A stretch of 64,000 bases of DNA from Nitrospinota bacterium (GTDB taxonomy: Bacteria; 2-12-FULL-45-22; JACOWJ01), in contig JACOWJ010000029.1 of assembly GCA_016176845.1 (NCBI GenBank), positions 19,335-83,334 of the forward strand, read 5' to 3'. Positions 52,182 through 61,313 of this stretch are shown piece after piece; position 1 is the first letter of the stretch, and every line of letters begins with the position of its first letter. The position numbers and the translations under genes were made by a program. The notes beneath the pieces were generated by a model. That model worked only from the letters and a program-made list of their open reading frames with translations, was not told where the DNA came from and searched no databases.

Positions 52182-53600
52182 ATGGTAGGAATAACTTCTT
52201 ACGGCGCTTACATCCCGTTGTATAGATTGCCACGAAGTGAGATCGCTAAGACATGGGGAGTGGCGGCCCAAGGGGCAGGGGAAAGGGCGGTGGCCAATTT
52301 CGATGAGGACAGCCTGACCATGGCAGTGGCGGCCTCGATGGACTGCCTGAAAGGGAGGGACCGGGGAAAAGTGGATGGGCTCTTCCTGGCCACCACCACC
52401 GCCCCATACGTGGAGAAGCAGGTCTCGACCATCGGGGCAACGGCCCTGGATTTGGGCCGGAGCATCCGAACGGCCGATTTCACCAACTCCCTGCGGGCGG
52501 CGACGGCTTCCCTCCTCTCGGCCATCGATGCCGTGAAGGCCGGCTCCCTGAAGAACGTCCTGGTGGCCGCCGCCGATTCCCGCCAGGCCCAGACCCAGGG
52601 TGGGATGGAGCAGACCTTCGGGGACGGCGCCGCGGCCCTGCTCATCGGGGACTCCGACGTGGCGGCCACCATCGAGGCCAGCTACTCGCTCTCGGACGAA
52701 TTTACCGATGTGTGGCGGGCCTATGGGGATAACTTCGTCCGTGCCTGGGAAGAGCGCTTCACCATCGACGAGGGGTACAACCGGGTCCTGCCGGAGGCGG
52801 TCTCGGGCCTCCTCAAGAAGTGCGGCCTCTCCCCCCAGGAGATCAACAAGGCGGTCTTCTATGGCTCCAACGAGAGACGGCACAAGGGAATGGGGAAGCT
52901 GCTGGGCTTCAAACCGGAGCAGATCCAGGACGGCCTCTTCGCGGGCGTGGGAGATACAGGCGCCGCGCTTCCCCTGATGATGCTGGTGGGGGCCCTGGAA
53001 ACCTCCAAGGCGGGGGATAAGATCCTGGTGGCCTCGTATGGCAACGGGTGCGATGTCCTGCTCCTGTCGGTGACCGATCGGATCAACCAGCTCCGGAACC
53101 GGCAAGGGATCAAGGGGCACCTGGCATCGAAGAAGCCGCTGGCCAGCTACCAGAAATACCTGACCTGGCGGGGGCTGGTCCCGGTCGCTCCAGCGTCCCG
53201 GCCGGATCGAGACGCCACCTCCATCACCGCCGTGTGGCGGGAGCGCGCCCAGAACATCGCCCTTTACAGCTCCAAGTGCAAGAGCTGCGGGGCCCAACAA
53301 TACCCGATCCAGCGAGTCTGCGTGAAGTGCCACGTCAAGGACAACTACGAATTGGTGCGGCTCGTCGATCAAAAGGTCAAAATCTTCACGTTCACCCAGG
53401 ATAACCTGGCGGCCTCGGTGGACCCGCCGGCGGTTGTCGCCGTGGTCGAGTTCGAGGGGGGTGGAAGAGGCTACTTCGACATGACGGACCGCGATCCCCA
53501 GGAGGTTAAGGTCGGGATGCCGGTCGAGTTTACCTTCAGGAAGCTCTATTTCGACCGGGGGGTCCATAATTATTACTGGAAGGTGATGCCCCCGAGATAA
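52182..53600 (+). CDS. HMG-CoA-synthase-like / DUF35 OB-fold fusion
   Basis: 472 residues. 1-350: thiolase-fold HMG-CoA-synthase-like domain (MVGITSYGAYIPLYRLPRSE, FTNSLRAATASLLSAIDAVK, FGDGAAALLIGDSD, GVGDTGAALPLMMLVGALE). At the position of the nucleophilic Cys there is Ser (TNSLRAAT), so it is probably not a synthase. 360-472: DUF35 zinc ribbon CKSCGAQQYPIQRVCVKC plus OB fold. In archaea DUF35 bridges thiolase and HMG-CoA synthase; the benzylsuccinate BbsA/BbsB pair is similar. Thiolase follows 31 bases on. Confidence 0.8.
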   Translation: MVGITSYGAYIPLYRLPRSEIAKTWGVAAQGAGERAVANFDEDSLTMAVAASMDCLKGRDRGKVDGLFLATTTAPYVEKQVSTIGATALDLGRSIRTADFTNSLRAATASLLSAIDAVKAGSLKNVLVAAADSRQAQTQGGMEQTFGDGAAALLIGDSDVAATIEASYSLSDEFTDVWRAYGDNFVRAWEERFTIDEGYNRVLPEAVSGLLKKCGLSPQEINKAVFYGSNERRHKGMGKLLGFKPEQIQDGLFAGVGDTGAALPLMMLVGALETSKAGDKILVASYGNGCDVLLLSVTDRINQLRNRQGIKGHLASKKPLASYQKYLTWRGLVPVAPASRPDRDATSITAVWRERAQNIALYSSKCKSCGAQQYPIQRVCVKCHVKDNYELVRLVDQKVKIFTFTQDNLAASVDPPAVVAVVEFEGGGRGYFDMTDRDPQEVKVGMPVEFTFRKLYFDRGVHNYYWKVMPPR

Positions 53601-53631
53601 CCCAAGAAGGACCCATGGAGGAGGAGAAGAG

Positions 53632-54822
53632 ATGGCCGGGAGTATCAAAGACAGGGTAGCGATCATCGGGATGGGGTGCACCAAATTCGGTGAACGCTGG
53701 GACGCCAGCTGCAACGACATGATCATCGAGGCGGCCTATGAGGCTTACGAGGACGCCGGGATCGATCCCAAAGACATCGAGGCCGGCTGGGTGGGCACGT
53801 TGGGGGGAACGACGGGGATGACGATCTCCAAGCCCCTGAAGCTGCAATATATCCCGATCACCCGGTGCGAGAACGGATGCGCCACGGGATCGGACGCCTT
53901 CCGGAACGCGGCCTATGCCGTGGCCGCAGGGATCTATGACATCGTTCTGGTGGTGGGCTATGAGAAGCTCAAGGACTCGGGCTTCAGCGGCCTGGCCATC
54001 CCAACCTCGGGCTCCGGGGGCGGGTTGAACGACTTTGCGGGCGGGGTGCAGGCCACGACCACGGCCCCGGGCATGTTCGCCACCATGGCCACCAAGTACT
54101 TCGAGCGGTACGGCCTGAGCCCGGAAGAGGGCAAGCGGATGATCGGGATGGTCTCCGTCAAGAGTCACGCCAATGGCGCCCTGAACCCCAAGTGCCATTT
54201 CCAGAACGAGGTGACGATCGAGCAGGTAATGAAGGCCCCCATCATTTCCTGGCCCCTGGGCCTGTTCGATTGTTGCGGGGTCAGCGATGGGGCGGCCGCG
54301 GCCATTCTGGTGCGGGCCGATCGGGCCAAGGAGTTCCGCAAGGATCCGATCTACGTCAAGGCCCTGCAGATCAGCACCGGCGGCGAGAACCGCTTCCGGG
54401 ACGATTACGATTACACCCACGTGGAGGAGATCTACCGCTCCGGGATCGCCGCCTACAAAGAGGCCGGCGTGACCAACCCCCGGGAGGAGATCGGCATGGC
54501 CGAGGTGCACGACTGCTTCTCGATCACCGAGGCGATCTTCATGGAAGACCTGCAGTTCAGCCCGCGGGGCCGGGTCCGGGAGGACATCGAGAACGGCTTC
54601 TTCACGTTGGAGGGAGGGCTCCCCGTCCAGCCCGACGGCGGCCTGAAGTGCTTTGGCCACCCCATCGGGGCCTCCGGGGTGAGGATGCTCTACGAGATGT
54701 ACAAACAGCTCCAGGGCAAGGCGGGCCAGCGGCAGATCAAGAACCCGAAGCTGGGCCTGACCAGCAACCTGGGCGGTGAGCCCCCGGGATGCTGCGTGAG
54801 TACCATCATCGTGGGACACTAA
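53632..54822 (+). CDS. thiolase (SCP-x/BbsB-like)
   Basis: 396 residues. VAIIGMGCTKFGER start, nucleophilic Cys in RCENGCATGSDAFRNAAYAV, MAEVHDCFSITEAI with His, and CFGHPIGASGVRML with the second Cys/His pair. Thiolytic cleavage or Claisen condensation of acyl-CoA. ATG after GGAGGAG. With the preceding Ser-substituted HMGCS-like/DUF35 subunit it likely forms one complex in degradation of an aromatic or fatty acyl-CoA. Confidence 0.88.
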   Translation: MAGSIKDRVAIIGMGCTKFGERWDASCNDMIIEAAYEAYEDAGIDPKDIEAGWVGTLGGTTGMTISKPLKLQYIPITRCENGCATGSDAFRNAAYAVAAGIYDIVLVVGYEKLKDSGFSGLAIPTSGSGGGLNDFAGGVQATTTAPGMFATMATKYFERYGLSPEEGKRMIGMVSVKSHANGALNPKCHFQNEVTIEQVMKAPIISWPLGLFDCCGVSDGAAAAILVRADRAKEFRKDPIYVKALQISTGGENRFRDDYDYTHVEEIYRSGIAAYKEAGVTNPREEIGMAEVHDCFSITEAIFMEDLQFSPRGRVREDIENGFFTLEGGLPVQPDGGLKCFGHPIGASGVRMLYEMYKQLQGKAGQRQIKNPKLGLTSNLGGEPPGCCVSTIIVGH

Positions 54823-54825
54823 CCG

Positions 54826-54899
54826 ATTAGGGGTTAGGGATTAGGGGTTAGGGGCTAGTAAGAAGAACTTTCGCTAATCCCTAATCCCTAGCCCCTCAA
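54826..54899. repeat. TAGGGAT heptamer hairpin, third copy
   Basis: GATTAGGGGTTAGGGATTAG then CTAGTAAGAAGAAC and GCTAATCCCTAATCCCTAGC. Same plan as 46935, slightly shorter loop and no 20-bp motif. Confidence 0.85.
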
Positions 54900-54921
54900 A
54901 AGAGGATAGAGAGAATCAACG

Positions 54922-55386
54922 ATGACCTGGAAGGGATACTTTCAGTCAGCGAGCTGGCTGGACGAAAATCAGGAGCCCACCGACAATATCACGGTCTGGT
55001 ATACCGAGGAGATCGAGCTTCCTAGAATCGCCGATGAGGCCGTCAAGTGCCAGGTGGCCACCATTGTCCGGTCTACGCAGATGGTGATCAAGGTCCGGGG
55101 AGAGATGGAGGTCATCTACCGGCTGGGCGATGTCTTCTTCGTGCTCCGTGATTATGTCCGAGATGACGACACCCCAGTGAGCCTGATCTACAAGCCCGAT
55201 GTTTATTTCTGTTACCGGGCAGAGGACGATAACCGTCTGAGCATGACCCGCAAAGAGATTGCTTTTCATCAATCGATGACTGGGGAAGCCCTTAAGCTGC
55301 ATCCTTTCGGGAATGTCCTTGCTGACATCTATTCCGGCAAAGAGAAATCGAACGTTTACTATCTCCATTTGCTTCATCGAAACTGA
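54922..55386 (+). CDS. conserved-looking hypothetical protein
   Basis: 154 residues. Mixed alpha/beta: MTWKGYFQSASWLDENQEP, VKVRGEMEVIYRLGD, FFVLRDYV, VYFCYRAED. No signal peptide or membrane helix and no family recognised. Starts after AGAGGATAGAGAG. Follows the thiolase gene by 99 bases of repeat. Confidence 0.55.
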   Translation: MTWKGYFQSASWLDENQEPTDNITVWYTEEIELPRIADEAVKCQVATIVRSTQMVIKVRGEMEVIYRLGDVFFVLRDYVRDDDTPVSLIYKPDVYFCYRAEDDNRLSMTRKEIAFHQSMTGEALKLHPFGNVLADIYSGKEKSNVYYLHLLHRN

Positions 55387-55540
55387 CCAGACTGCTACCT
55401 TGCGTAAATCTTTTTGCCCTCATCCCTCCCCTGGTTACTAGCCAGGACCAGATCGACATCGTGCTGGCGGTTTTTCACCGCCCCTTCGCCCACACAAGAG
55501 GAAGTTTTACATCCGAGCTTAAAAAAGGGGGAAAGAGGCG

Positions 55541-55627
55541 ATGAGAAAAATTCTGCTTATCGACGAAGACCCTTCCTTTTGTGACAAGCAAAGTTTTGAG
55601 ATTCCTCAGTCGCTTCGAACGGCCTGA
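55541..55627 (+). pseudogene. truncated response-regulator start
   Basis: ATG at 55541 with AAAGAGG upstream reads MRKILLIDEDPSFCDKQ, the first strand and acidic pair of a receiver domain, then loses homology and stops at 55627 after 28 residues. The body of the receiver, including the phosphorylated Asp, is gone. Confidence 0.6.
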
Positions 55628-55669
55628 AGGACGGACGGTATTTTCGAACCCGTTGGAGGAATGATTTCC

Positions 55670-56785
55670 ATGAAAAACACGCCGAGCATCCCGCCAAACC
55701 AGGGTCGTAATCGACGGTTACTCACGAAAGCCTTAGGGATTGTGATCGCCTGCGGCGCTGTTGCTGTCTACTATTGGGGGCCCTTCTCCGAAGGAGAATC
55801 ATCGGTCTCCGCTCGAAATCATAGAATCATCCGCTTGTCCCATGATCACCTCTACGACCTCAGTTTTCCTACGAAGGAGAAAGGGTGGGTGGTCGGGGAT
55901 TACGGGACCATTCTCGCCACTCAGGATGGGGGGAAATGGTGGTCCCGCCAGGAAACGGGCACCCACGCCCTTTTACGCGGGGTGGATTTTGTTGACGAGA
56001 AGCGGGGTTGGGCGGTCGGGGTTCGGGGAACGGTGCTCCACACGGAGGATGGGGGACAGAGCTGGGCGAAGCAGGAGATGGATGCCCGTCATCTCCTCTC
56101 CCTCGACCCAGACGTATACCTTCGAGATGTGCATTTTCTCGATCCGTCCAGGGGATTGATCATTGCCCGAACGGGCTCCATTTTCTTTACGGAGGATGGA
56201 GGCAGCCACTGGCAAGAGCAGGCCTTGGAAGGGAAAGATGCCCGCCTCAATCGAGTCCGTTTTTTCTCCCCTCAAGTGGGCTGGATGGTGGGAGAGTTTG
56301 GCTCGCTCTTCGTGACCCAGGATGGGGGGCGATCTTGGAAACCCAGAGAAAGTGGGACGAAAGTGACCCTCATGGATATCGTTTTTCTCAACCCCCAGTT
56401 GGGCTACGTGGTCGGTCTGAGCGGCACCCTCCTTCGGACCCAGGATGGGGGGGAGACCTGGGAGGCGATTTCCATCGGCAGGAAAGAGAATTTTTTTGGC
56501 CTCAGCGCCGGCGATGGATCGGGACGGGTATGGGTCCTGGGCAACCGCTTTTTTCAATGGTTTGACGGGCAAAACCAAGAAAAGCTGCGGTGGCACGAGG
56601 TAATGCTTCCCAAAGAGATTAACCTCTTGGAGGCCTGGTTCTATGCCGGTCAGGCGGATGCAAATGGGGGGGTGTGGGTCACCGGTCGGGAAGGGGTTCT
56701 CTTGCATGGGGCAAACGGCAAAGAAAGCTGGATGTCCGTGCTGAGCTGGGAAAGAAACGTGCGACCGGCAAAAGAGGGGAGTTAG
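55670..56785 (+). CDS. YCF48-type beta-propeller protein
   Basis: About 371 residues. I favour ATG 55670 (nine bases after GGAGGA) over 55661. N-terminal membrane anchor or signal (ALGIVIACGAVAVYYWG), then six units with GWxVGxxGTxLxTxDGGxxW (GWVVGDYGTILATQDGG, GWAVGVRGTVLHTEDGG, GWMVGEFGSLFVTQDGG and so on). YCF48/HCF136-like propellers act as assembly factors; with RND, DUF1302 and DUF1329 genes they form a known bacterial cluster linked to outer-membrane handling of hydrophobic compounds. One base separates it from the RND gene. Confidence 0.85.
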   Translation: MKNTPSIPPNQGRNRRLLTKALGIVIACGAVAVYYWGPFSEGESSVSARNHRIIRLSHDHLYDLSFPTKEKGWVVGDYGTILATQDGGKWWSRQETGTHALLRGVDFVDEKRGWAVGVRGTVLHTEDGGQSWAKQEMDARHLLSLDPDVYLRDVHFLDPSRGLIIARTGSIFFTEDGGSHWQEQALEGKDARLNRVRFFSPQVGWMVGEFGSLFVTQDGGRSWKPRESGTKVTLMDIVFLNPQLGYVVGLSGTLLRTQDGGETWEAISIGRKENFFGLSAGDGSGRVWVLGNRFFQWFDGQNQEKLRWHEVMLPKEINLLEAWFYAGQADANGGVWVTGREGVLLHGANGKESWMSVLSWERNVRPAKEGS

Positions 56786-56786
56786 C

Positions 56787-59219
56787 GTGAACGGAGCTGC
56801 CATGGACTGGAAAAGACGACTGGCCCGATTGCTGGTAGAGCACACCGGCGTTGTGCTTGTGGTCATGCTCCTCTTTACCGGCGTGTTCGCCTATTTTTTA
56901 GTGACAGGACTCAAACTCAAGATCATTTTAGAAGAGATGGTTCCGCAAGGGCACCCCTATGTCAAGATCTATAATACCTATGCCCCCATCTTTGGCGGTG
57001 CGAATACCACCTTAGTCGAGGTAAGAACGGCCAAGGGGAATATCTACCACCCCCAATTCCTCCAGCGTTTCCGCAAGATCACAGAGGACCTTTATTATTA
57101 TCCGGATACAAACCGTTTCTCGATGCAATCGATCGCCCTAAAGAAGACGAAGGCCATCACCGGGGAGGCCGGGACCATCCGCATCGAGGCCATCATGTGG
57201 CCGGATATCCCACAGGATGCCGAAGGGCTCAGGCAACTCAGGATCAACGCCAAGGATCTCTATGGGGGCCAGCTCGTTTCGGCCGATGATACGGCTGCCA
57301 TGATCATCCTGGACTTCAAGCCCGATATGGACTTTGAGAAGTTCCATCGCTTCTTCGAACAGCTTCGGGAGCGCGAGGAGGCCGGCGGGGCCATCACGGT
57401 CCATGGCGTGGGACGCCCCCTCCTCCTGGGGACCATATACGCTCATGTCCCCCAGATGATGGGCATCTTTGTTCTGACCTTTCTGCTCATTGTGGGTGTG
57501 GTCTATGTCTATTACGCCTCGTTCGTCGGGGTCATGATCCCGGTCATCAAGGCAGTGATGACCACCATTTGGGGGTTTGGCTTTGTCAGCATCACCGGCT
57601 ACAATGTCAATCCCCTTATGCTCCTCCTTCCCTTCTTTGTCTTTGCCACCATCCTGAGCCACTCCATCCAGATCACCAACCGTTTCTACGAAGAGTACGC
57701 ACGGCTCAAGGATTTCAAGCTGGCGTTGGAAGAGACCATTACGGCGCTGCTGAAGCCGAGCTTCTCCGCGATCTTCACCGACGCCATGGGCTTCACGGTG
57801 CTCTACCTGGCCGCAATCCCAACCATCCGGATCCTCTCTATTCTCTGCACCGCCTGGCTCTTGAGCATCACCCTGGCCGTGACCTTCAGCGCCGCCACCT
57901 TCTTTTACGTGCCGCTCCCCGAGACGCTGGAGGCGAGAGGAAAAAAGTGGCTCCATAAGTTTAGCCTGTTGGCAGACCTGGATTACCAGCGATGGGGCAA
58001 GACGGTCCTCGTGGTGGTAGCCGGGATCTTTGTCATAGGAGCCGTTCTCGTCCCCCGAGTCGTGATCGGCGATCCGCATCCGGGAAGCCCGATCCTCTGG
58101 CCTACGGCTCGTTATAATCGGGATAACGGGGAAATCAACCAACGATTTGGCCGTTTGGGAACCGATACCCTCCAGCTCTTTGTGGATGGCCCTGAAGGAA
58201 CCATGGCAGAGCCCCGGGTATACCAGACCATCGAGGACCTGTCGCGCGTTTTGCACCAGAGGCACGAGGAGGTGAGCGGGGTGCAGTCTCTGGTCCCGCT
58301 GGTGAAGAAGGTCCATGCGGTAGTTTTCGAGGGAGACCCCTCCTATGAGTTTATTCCCGCCTCCCGCGATACCATTGCGATGGACCTCTATTTCTTCCGC
58401 TCACGCTCCGATCCGGGCGATTTTGACGTATTTACCGACGGGAGCTGGCTGAAGGGAAATGTCGTCTATTTTCTCAGCGACCACAAGAACGCTACACTCC
58501 GAAAGATCGCTGCCGATATGGAGGAGTTCTTTGCCGGCGAACCGGGCGAGCCGAAAGAGACGGTTCGGCATCTTTTCCCAGGCGGGCTGGGGGGCCTCAC
58601 CCTGGCCACCGACCAGGTCATCGAAAGATCGGGATATTGGACCATTGCCGCTATCCTGGGGGTCATTGTCGTTACCGTTTATATCAGCTACCGTTCCATA
58701 GCGGCCTGCCTCCTCCTTGCCGTCGTCCTCTTGGGGGCCCAGCTGATTGCCCAGGCCTATATGTATTTCATGGGGATCGGGATGAACCTGAGCACCCTGC
58801 CGGTGGCTGCAGTCGGGATGGGCCGCGGGGTGGATTACGGGATCTACGTGATGGATCGGCTTCAGGAGGAGTACCGCCGTTTGGGAAATCTCCCCCTGGC
58901 AATCCGGAGGATGCTGGAATCTTCGGGGACCGCCATCGTCCTCACGGCCAGCACGATGATTGTCCCCCTGATCCCGTGGTATTTCCTGTCGGGGTTAAGG
59001 TTCCAGGCGGAGATGGGCTTTCTATTGGCGATCGTTCTCTTCTTTAACATGTTGGGAGCCATTGTCTTTATTCCGGCTGCGGTCACGGTCTTTAAGCCCA
59101 AATCCTTACTGGGAAAGAGGGCGGTTGACACGAAAATGCCAGATCACCCCCCCTCTCCCCCCCCTTACGAAGGGGGGGCTGGGGGGGGTATTCCTCTCAA
59201 GAGAAAGGGATTAACATAA
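56787..59219 (+). CDS. RND/MMPL-family transporter
   Basis: 810 residues from GTG 56787. Single membrane helix near 28-50, a large periplasmic loop, then helices near 215-400 (IFVLTFLLIVGVVYVYYASF, LLPFFVFATILSHSIQITN), a second loop, and five helices near 625-760. Two MMPL halves, with the usual HSIQITNRFYEEYA and GRGVDYGIYVMDRLQEEY membrane motifs. Likely moves hydrophobic substrates to or from the outer membrane. The C-terminal 25 residues (PPSPPPYEGGAGGG) are coded by a genomic GC-hairpin repeat. Confidence 0.88.
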   Translation: MNGAAMDWKRRLARLLVEHTGVVLVVMLLFTGVFAYFLVTGLKLKIILEEMVPQGHPYVKIYNTYAPIFGGANTTLVEVRTAKGNIYHPQFLQRFRKITEDLYYYPDTNRFSMQSIALKKTKAITGEAGTIRIEAIMWPDIPQDAEGLRQLRINAKDLYGGQLVSADDTAAMIILDFKPDMDFEKFHRFFEQLREREEAGGAITVHGVGRPLLLGTIYAHVPQMMGIFVLTFLLIVGVVYVYYASFVGVMIPVIKAVMTTIWGFGFVSITGYNVNPLMLLLPFFVFATILSHSIQITNRFYEEYARLKDFKLALEETITALLKPSFSAIFTDAMGFTVLYLAAIPTIRILSILCTAWLLSITLAVTFSAATFFYVPLPETLEARGKKWLHKFSLLADLDYQRWGKTVLVVVAGIFVIGAVLVPRVVIGDPHPGSPILWPTARYNRDNGEINQRFGRLGTDTLQLFVDGPEGTMAEPRVYQTIEDLSRVLHQRHEEVSGVQSLVPLVKKVHAVVFEGDPSYEFIPASRDTIAMDLYFFRSRSDPGDFDVFTDGSWLKGNVVYFLSDHKNATLRKIAADMEEFFAGEPGEPKETVRHLFPGGLGGLTLATDQVIERSGYWTIAAILGVIVVTVYISYRSIAACLLLAVVLLGAQLIAQAYMYFMGIGMNLSTLPVAAVGMGRGVDYGIYVMDRLQEEYRRLGNLPLAIRRMLESSGTAIVLTASTMIVPLIPWYFLSGLRFQAEMGFLLAIVLFFNMLGAIVFIPAAVTVFKPKSLLGKRAVDTKMPDHPPSPPPYEGGAGGGIPLKRKGLT

Positions 59220-59270
59220 CCCATTTCCATGGGCTTGGGTGCCCAAAAGGCATGACGGATTGATAAGGAA
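59140..59270. repeat. CCCCCC hairpin and GGGCTTGGGTGCCC repeat, copy 3
   Basis: CCCCCCCTCTCCCC and CCTTACGAAGGGGGGGCTGG (59147-59185), inside the end of the RND gene, then CCCATTTCCATGGGCTTGGG and TGCCCAAAAGGCATGACGGA (59220-59260), matching the 24657 repeat. Confidence 0.8.
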
Positions 59271-59302
59271 TAGAGAGAAAACCAACAAAGAGAGGAGTTG
59301 GC

Positions 59303-61174
59303 ATGAAGCGATGGCAAAAGAAGATGCGCAGCGTGGGTTGGGGGGCTTTATGGGCGATTCTCGTGGGGTGTTGGGTTGCCGGACCGGCCCAGGCAACCCT
59401 TTATGAGACGGCTTCCGAGGACGGAAAACACGACCTCCGGTTGGACGCCAGGATCCGGCAGGGGTTTGCCTTCGCCTATCAGAACGTGGGGCGGGGCTCC
59501 ACCGGGTCGATCTTTCAGAATCAGAGCGACGAATACCTGGTCGATTTCATCTCCAATTACAGCTACCAGGAGTGGATGCGGGTCAAGTTGAACCTGAACC
59601 TCTGGGGGGACCTGATCCATGGGGTCTTTCGACACGACAAACGTAACTTCGGTTACAAATACCAGGGGAAGGTCCATTCCTATACCGGCGCCACGGGGGA
59701 TGGGGATGCCGAAGAGGCTCTGGGTGTCGCAGACACCTGTCGGAATGGCGACTGCAACAACTTTCTCCGGGATCACTTGATCCGCGAGCTCTCCCTAACC
59801 TTCACCAACCGAGAGAAAGGCTATACCCTGACGCTGGGAAAGTTCCAGCGGGGATGGGGGCAGGCGGACGGACTGCGCCTGATGGATGTGATCAACCCCC
59901 TGGATCATCGCAAGCGCTTTCTTTTCAGGGATTTCGAAGAACTGCGGATCGAACAATGGATGGCCGATCTCACGCTCTTCCTGGACGATTACCTTCCCCT
60001 GGACCGCCTTGGCATCAAGTCCCAAAATCTGGAGTTGATCTGGATCCCCAACGTGCGACACAACGAGTTCCACGTCAACAACTTTTTTGATCAGGAGTCG
60101 GGCGGGCGGTGGGGCTTCCACCTGCCGCGGTACGACTTCTCGCCCCGCGGCCCACTTCCCGATCGGGTCTTCGTCCACCTGAACAACAAACCGGCCCACT
60201 CGAACTGGTGGAGTTGGGATCAGCCGGCCTTTGCCGCCCGCTATGCCTGGCAGATGTGGGACACGGAGCTGACCCTGAACGGTTACTATGGCTGGCAGGA
60301 CATGTTCATCTCCCGGGTGAAGAACTCCACGCTGCATTTGGGACCCAACGGCCGGACACCCGTCGCGCTGAACCCGCCCCCCTTCAATCAGCCAGTTTCC
60401 CCGGCCCTGTCCGAGCTGGCCTTTCAATGGGTCAACGCCGGTCTGGTCGACTTGGCCACAGGGACGGCGGACTCCTCCCTGGGCTTGCCCCTTCCTCCCC
60501 TGGGCAGTCCGGGCATCCCGGGCGGCCTCTCGGTAAGGTCCAATATCGATCTGGACTTCAGAGAGCGCAAAAAGCTGATCGGCTTCACGGGGACCCGGGA
60601 GATGCACTTCCTCAAGTTCCCCCCCAAGGGGGTGAGTCCGGTTTTCCGCCTGGAGACCTCTTACGAGTTCCAGAAACCTTTTAACACCGTCCGTCTGGTG
60701 GCCGACGACCGGTTTGCGGTGGTGAGGCATGATTTCTGGTCCACCCTGTTCGGCGTGGACTACTTTCTCTGGCTGCCGGATTCCTTCTATGGTAACTGGC
60801 TCTTGACCAACCCCCGCTCGATCTTCACCAGCTTTCAGTTCTTCTTGTTTAAGGTGAAGAACAACGGGTCGGGCAACCATCGGGTCCTCTGGCAGGCCCC
60901 CTATCGAGATTGGAAGAGGCCGGATAATGAGCTCTGGTTTACCTTCACCTGGAACACCGAGGTCTATAAAGACTTGATCAACGTGGATGCCCTGTACATC
61001 TACGACCAGAACAACAGCGGGCTCGGCATGCGACATCGGGTGACCTTCAGGAACTTTGGGGATAAGTGGCGACCCCGGCTCGAGTGGATCCATATGGAAG
61101 GCAAGGGAGATAAGTCCTTTGGGGCCTTTGACCGAAATGATTCCATTGAATTCGAGTTTGTCTATCAATTCTAA
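59303..61174 (+). CDS. DUF1302 outer-membrane beta-barrel protein
   Basis: 623 residues. Signal peptide ending GPAQAT; DGKHDLRLDARIRQGFAFAY and repeating barrel strands with aromatic girdles (LTLGKFQRGWGQADGLRLMD, FRDFEELRIEQWMADL) are typical of DUF1302, a family always paired with DUF1329 and exported to the outer membrane. C-terminal strand ends FEFVYQF with a terminal Phe. ATG at 59303 after AGAGGAG. Confidence 0.85.
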   Translation: MKRWQKKMRSVGWGALWAILVGCWVAGPAQATLYETASEDGKHDLRLDARIRQGFAFAYQNVGRGSTGSIFQNQSDEYLVDFISNYSYQEWMRVKLNLNLWGDLIHGVFRHDKRNFGYKYQGKVHSYTGATGDGDAEEALGVADTCRNGDCNNFLRDHLIRELSLTFTNREKGYTLTLGKFQRGWGQADGLRLMDVINPLDHRKRFLFRDFEELRIEQWMADLTLFLDDYLPLDRLGIKSQNLELIWIPNVRHNEFHVNNFFDQESGGRWGFHLPRYDFSPRGPLPDRVFVHLNNKPAHSNWWSWDQPAFAARYAWQMWDTELTLNGYYGWQDMFISRVKNSTLHLGPNGRTPVALNPPPFNQPVSPALSELAFQWVNAGLVDLATGTADSSLGLPLPPLGSPGIPGGLSVRSNIDLDFRERKKLIGFTGTREMHFLKFPPKGVSPVFRLETSYEFQKPFNTVRLVADDRFAVVRHDFWSTLFGVDYFLWLPDSFYGNWLLTNPRSIFTSFQFFLFKVKNNGSGNHRVLWQAPYRDWKRPDNELWFTFTWNTEVYKDLINVDALYIYDQNNSGLGMRHRVTFRNFGDKWRPRLEWIHMEGKGDKSFGAFDRNDSIEFEFVYQF

Positions 61175-61313
61175 CGCGATACTGTCTTCATGTTCCAGCT
61201 TACAGCCGATGAGTGGCGAGCTTTAAGGTCACAAATTGTGATCTTAGAAAAAGTTCCATTTTGGCACCTGAGGTTTCCGAAATGAAATCGTGGTCTCTCA
61301 AAAAGGAGGAACG

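Noticed and set aside
52152-53726. 524-residue minus-strand open frame
   Set aside because: Antisense of the HMGCS-like/DUF35 gene; composition rich in His, Gly and Pro as typical for GC-rich shadows.
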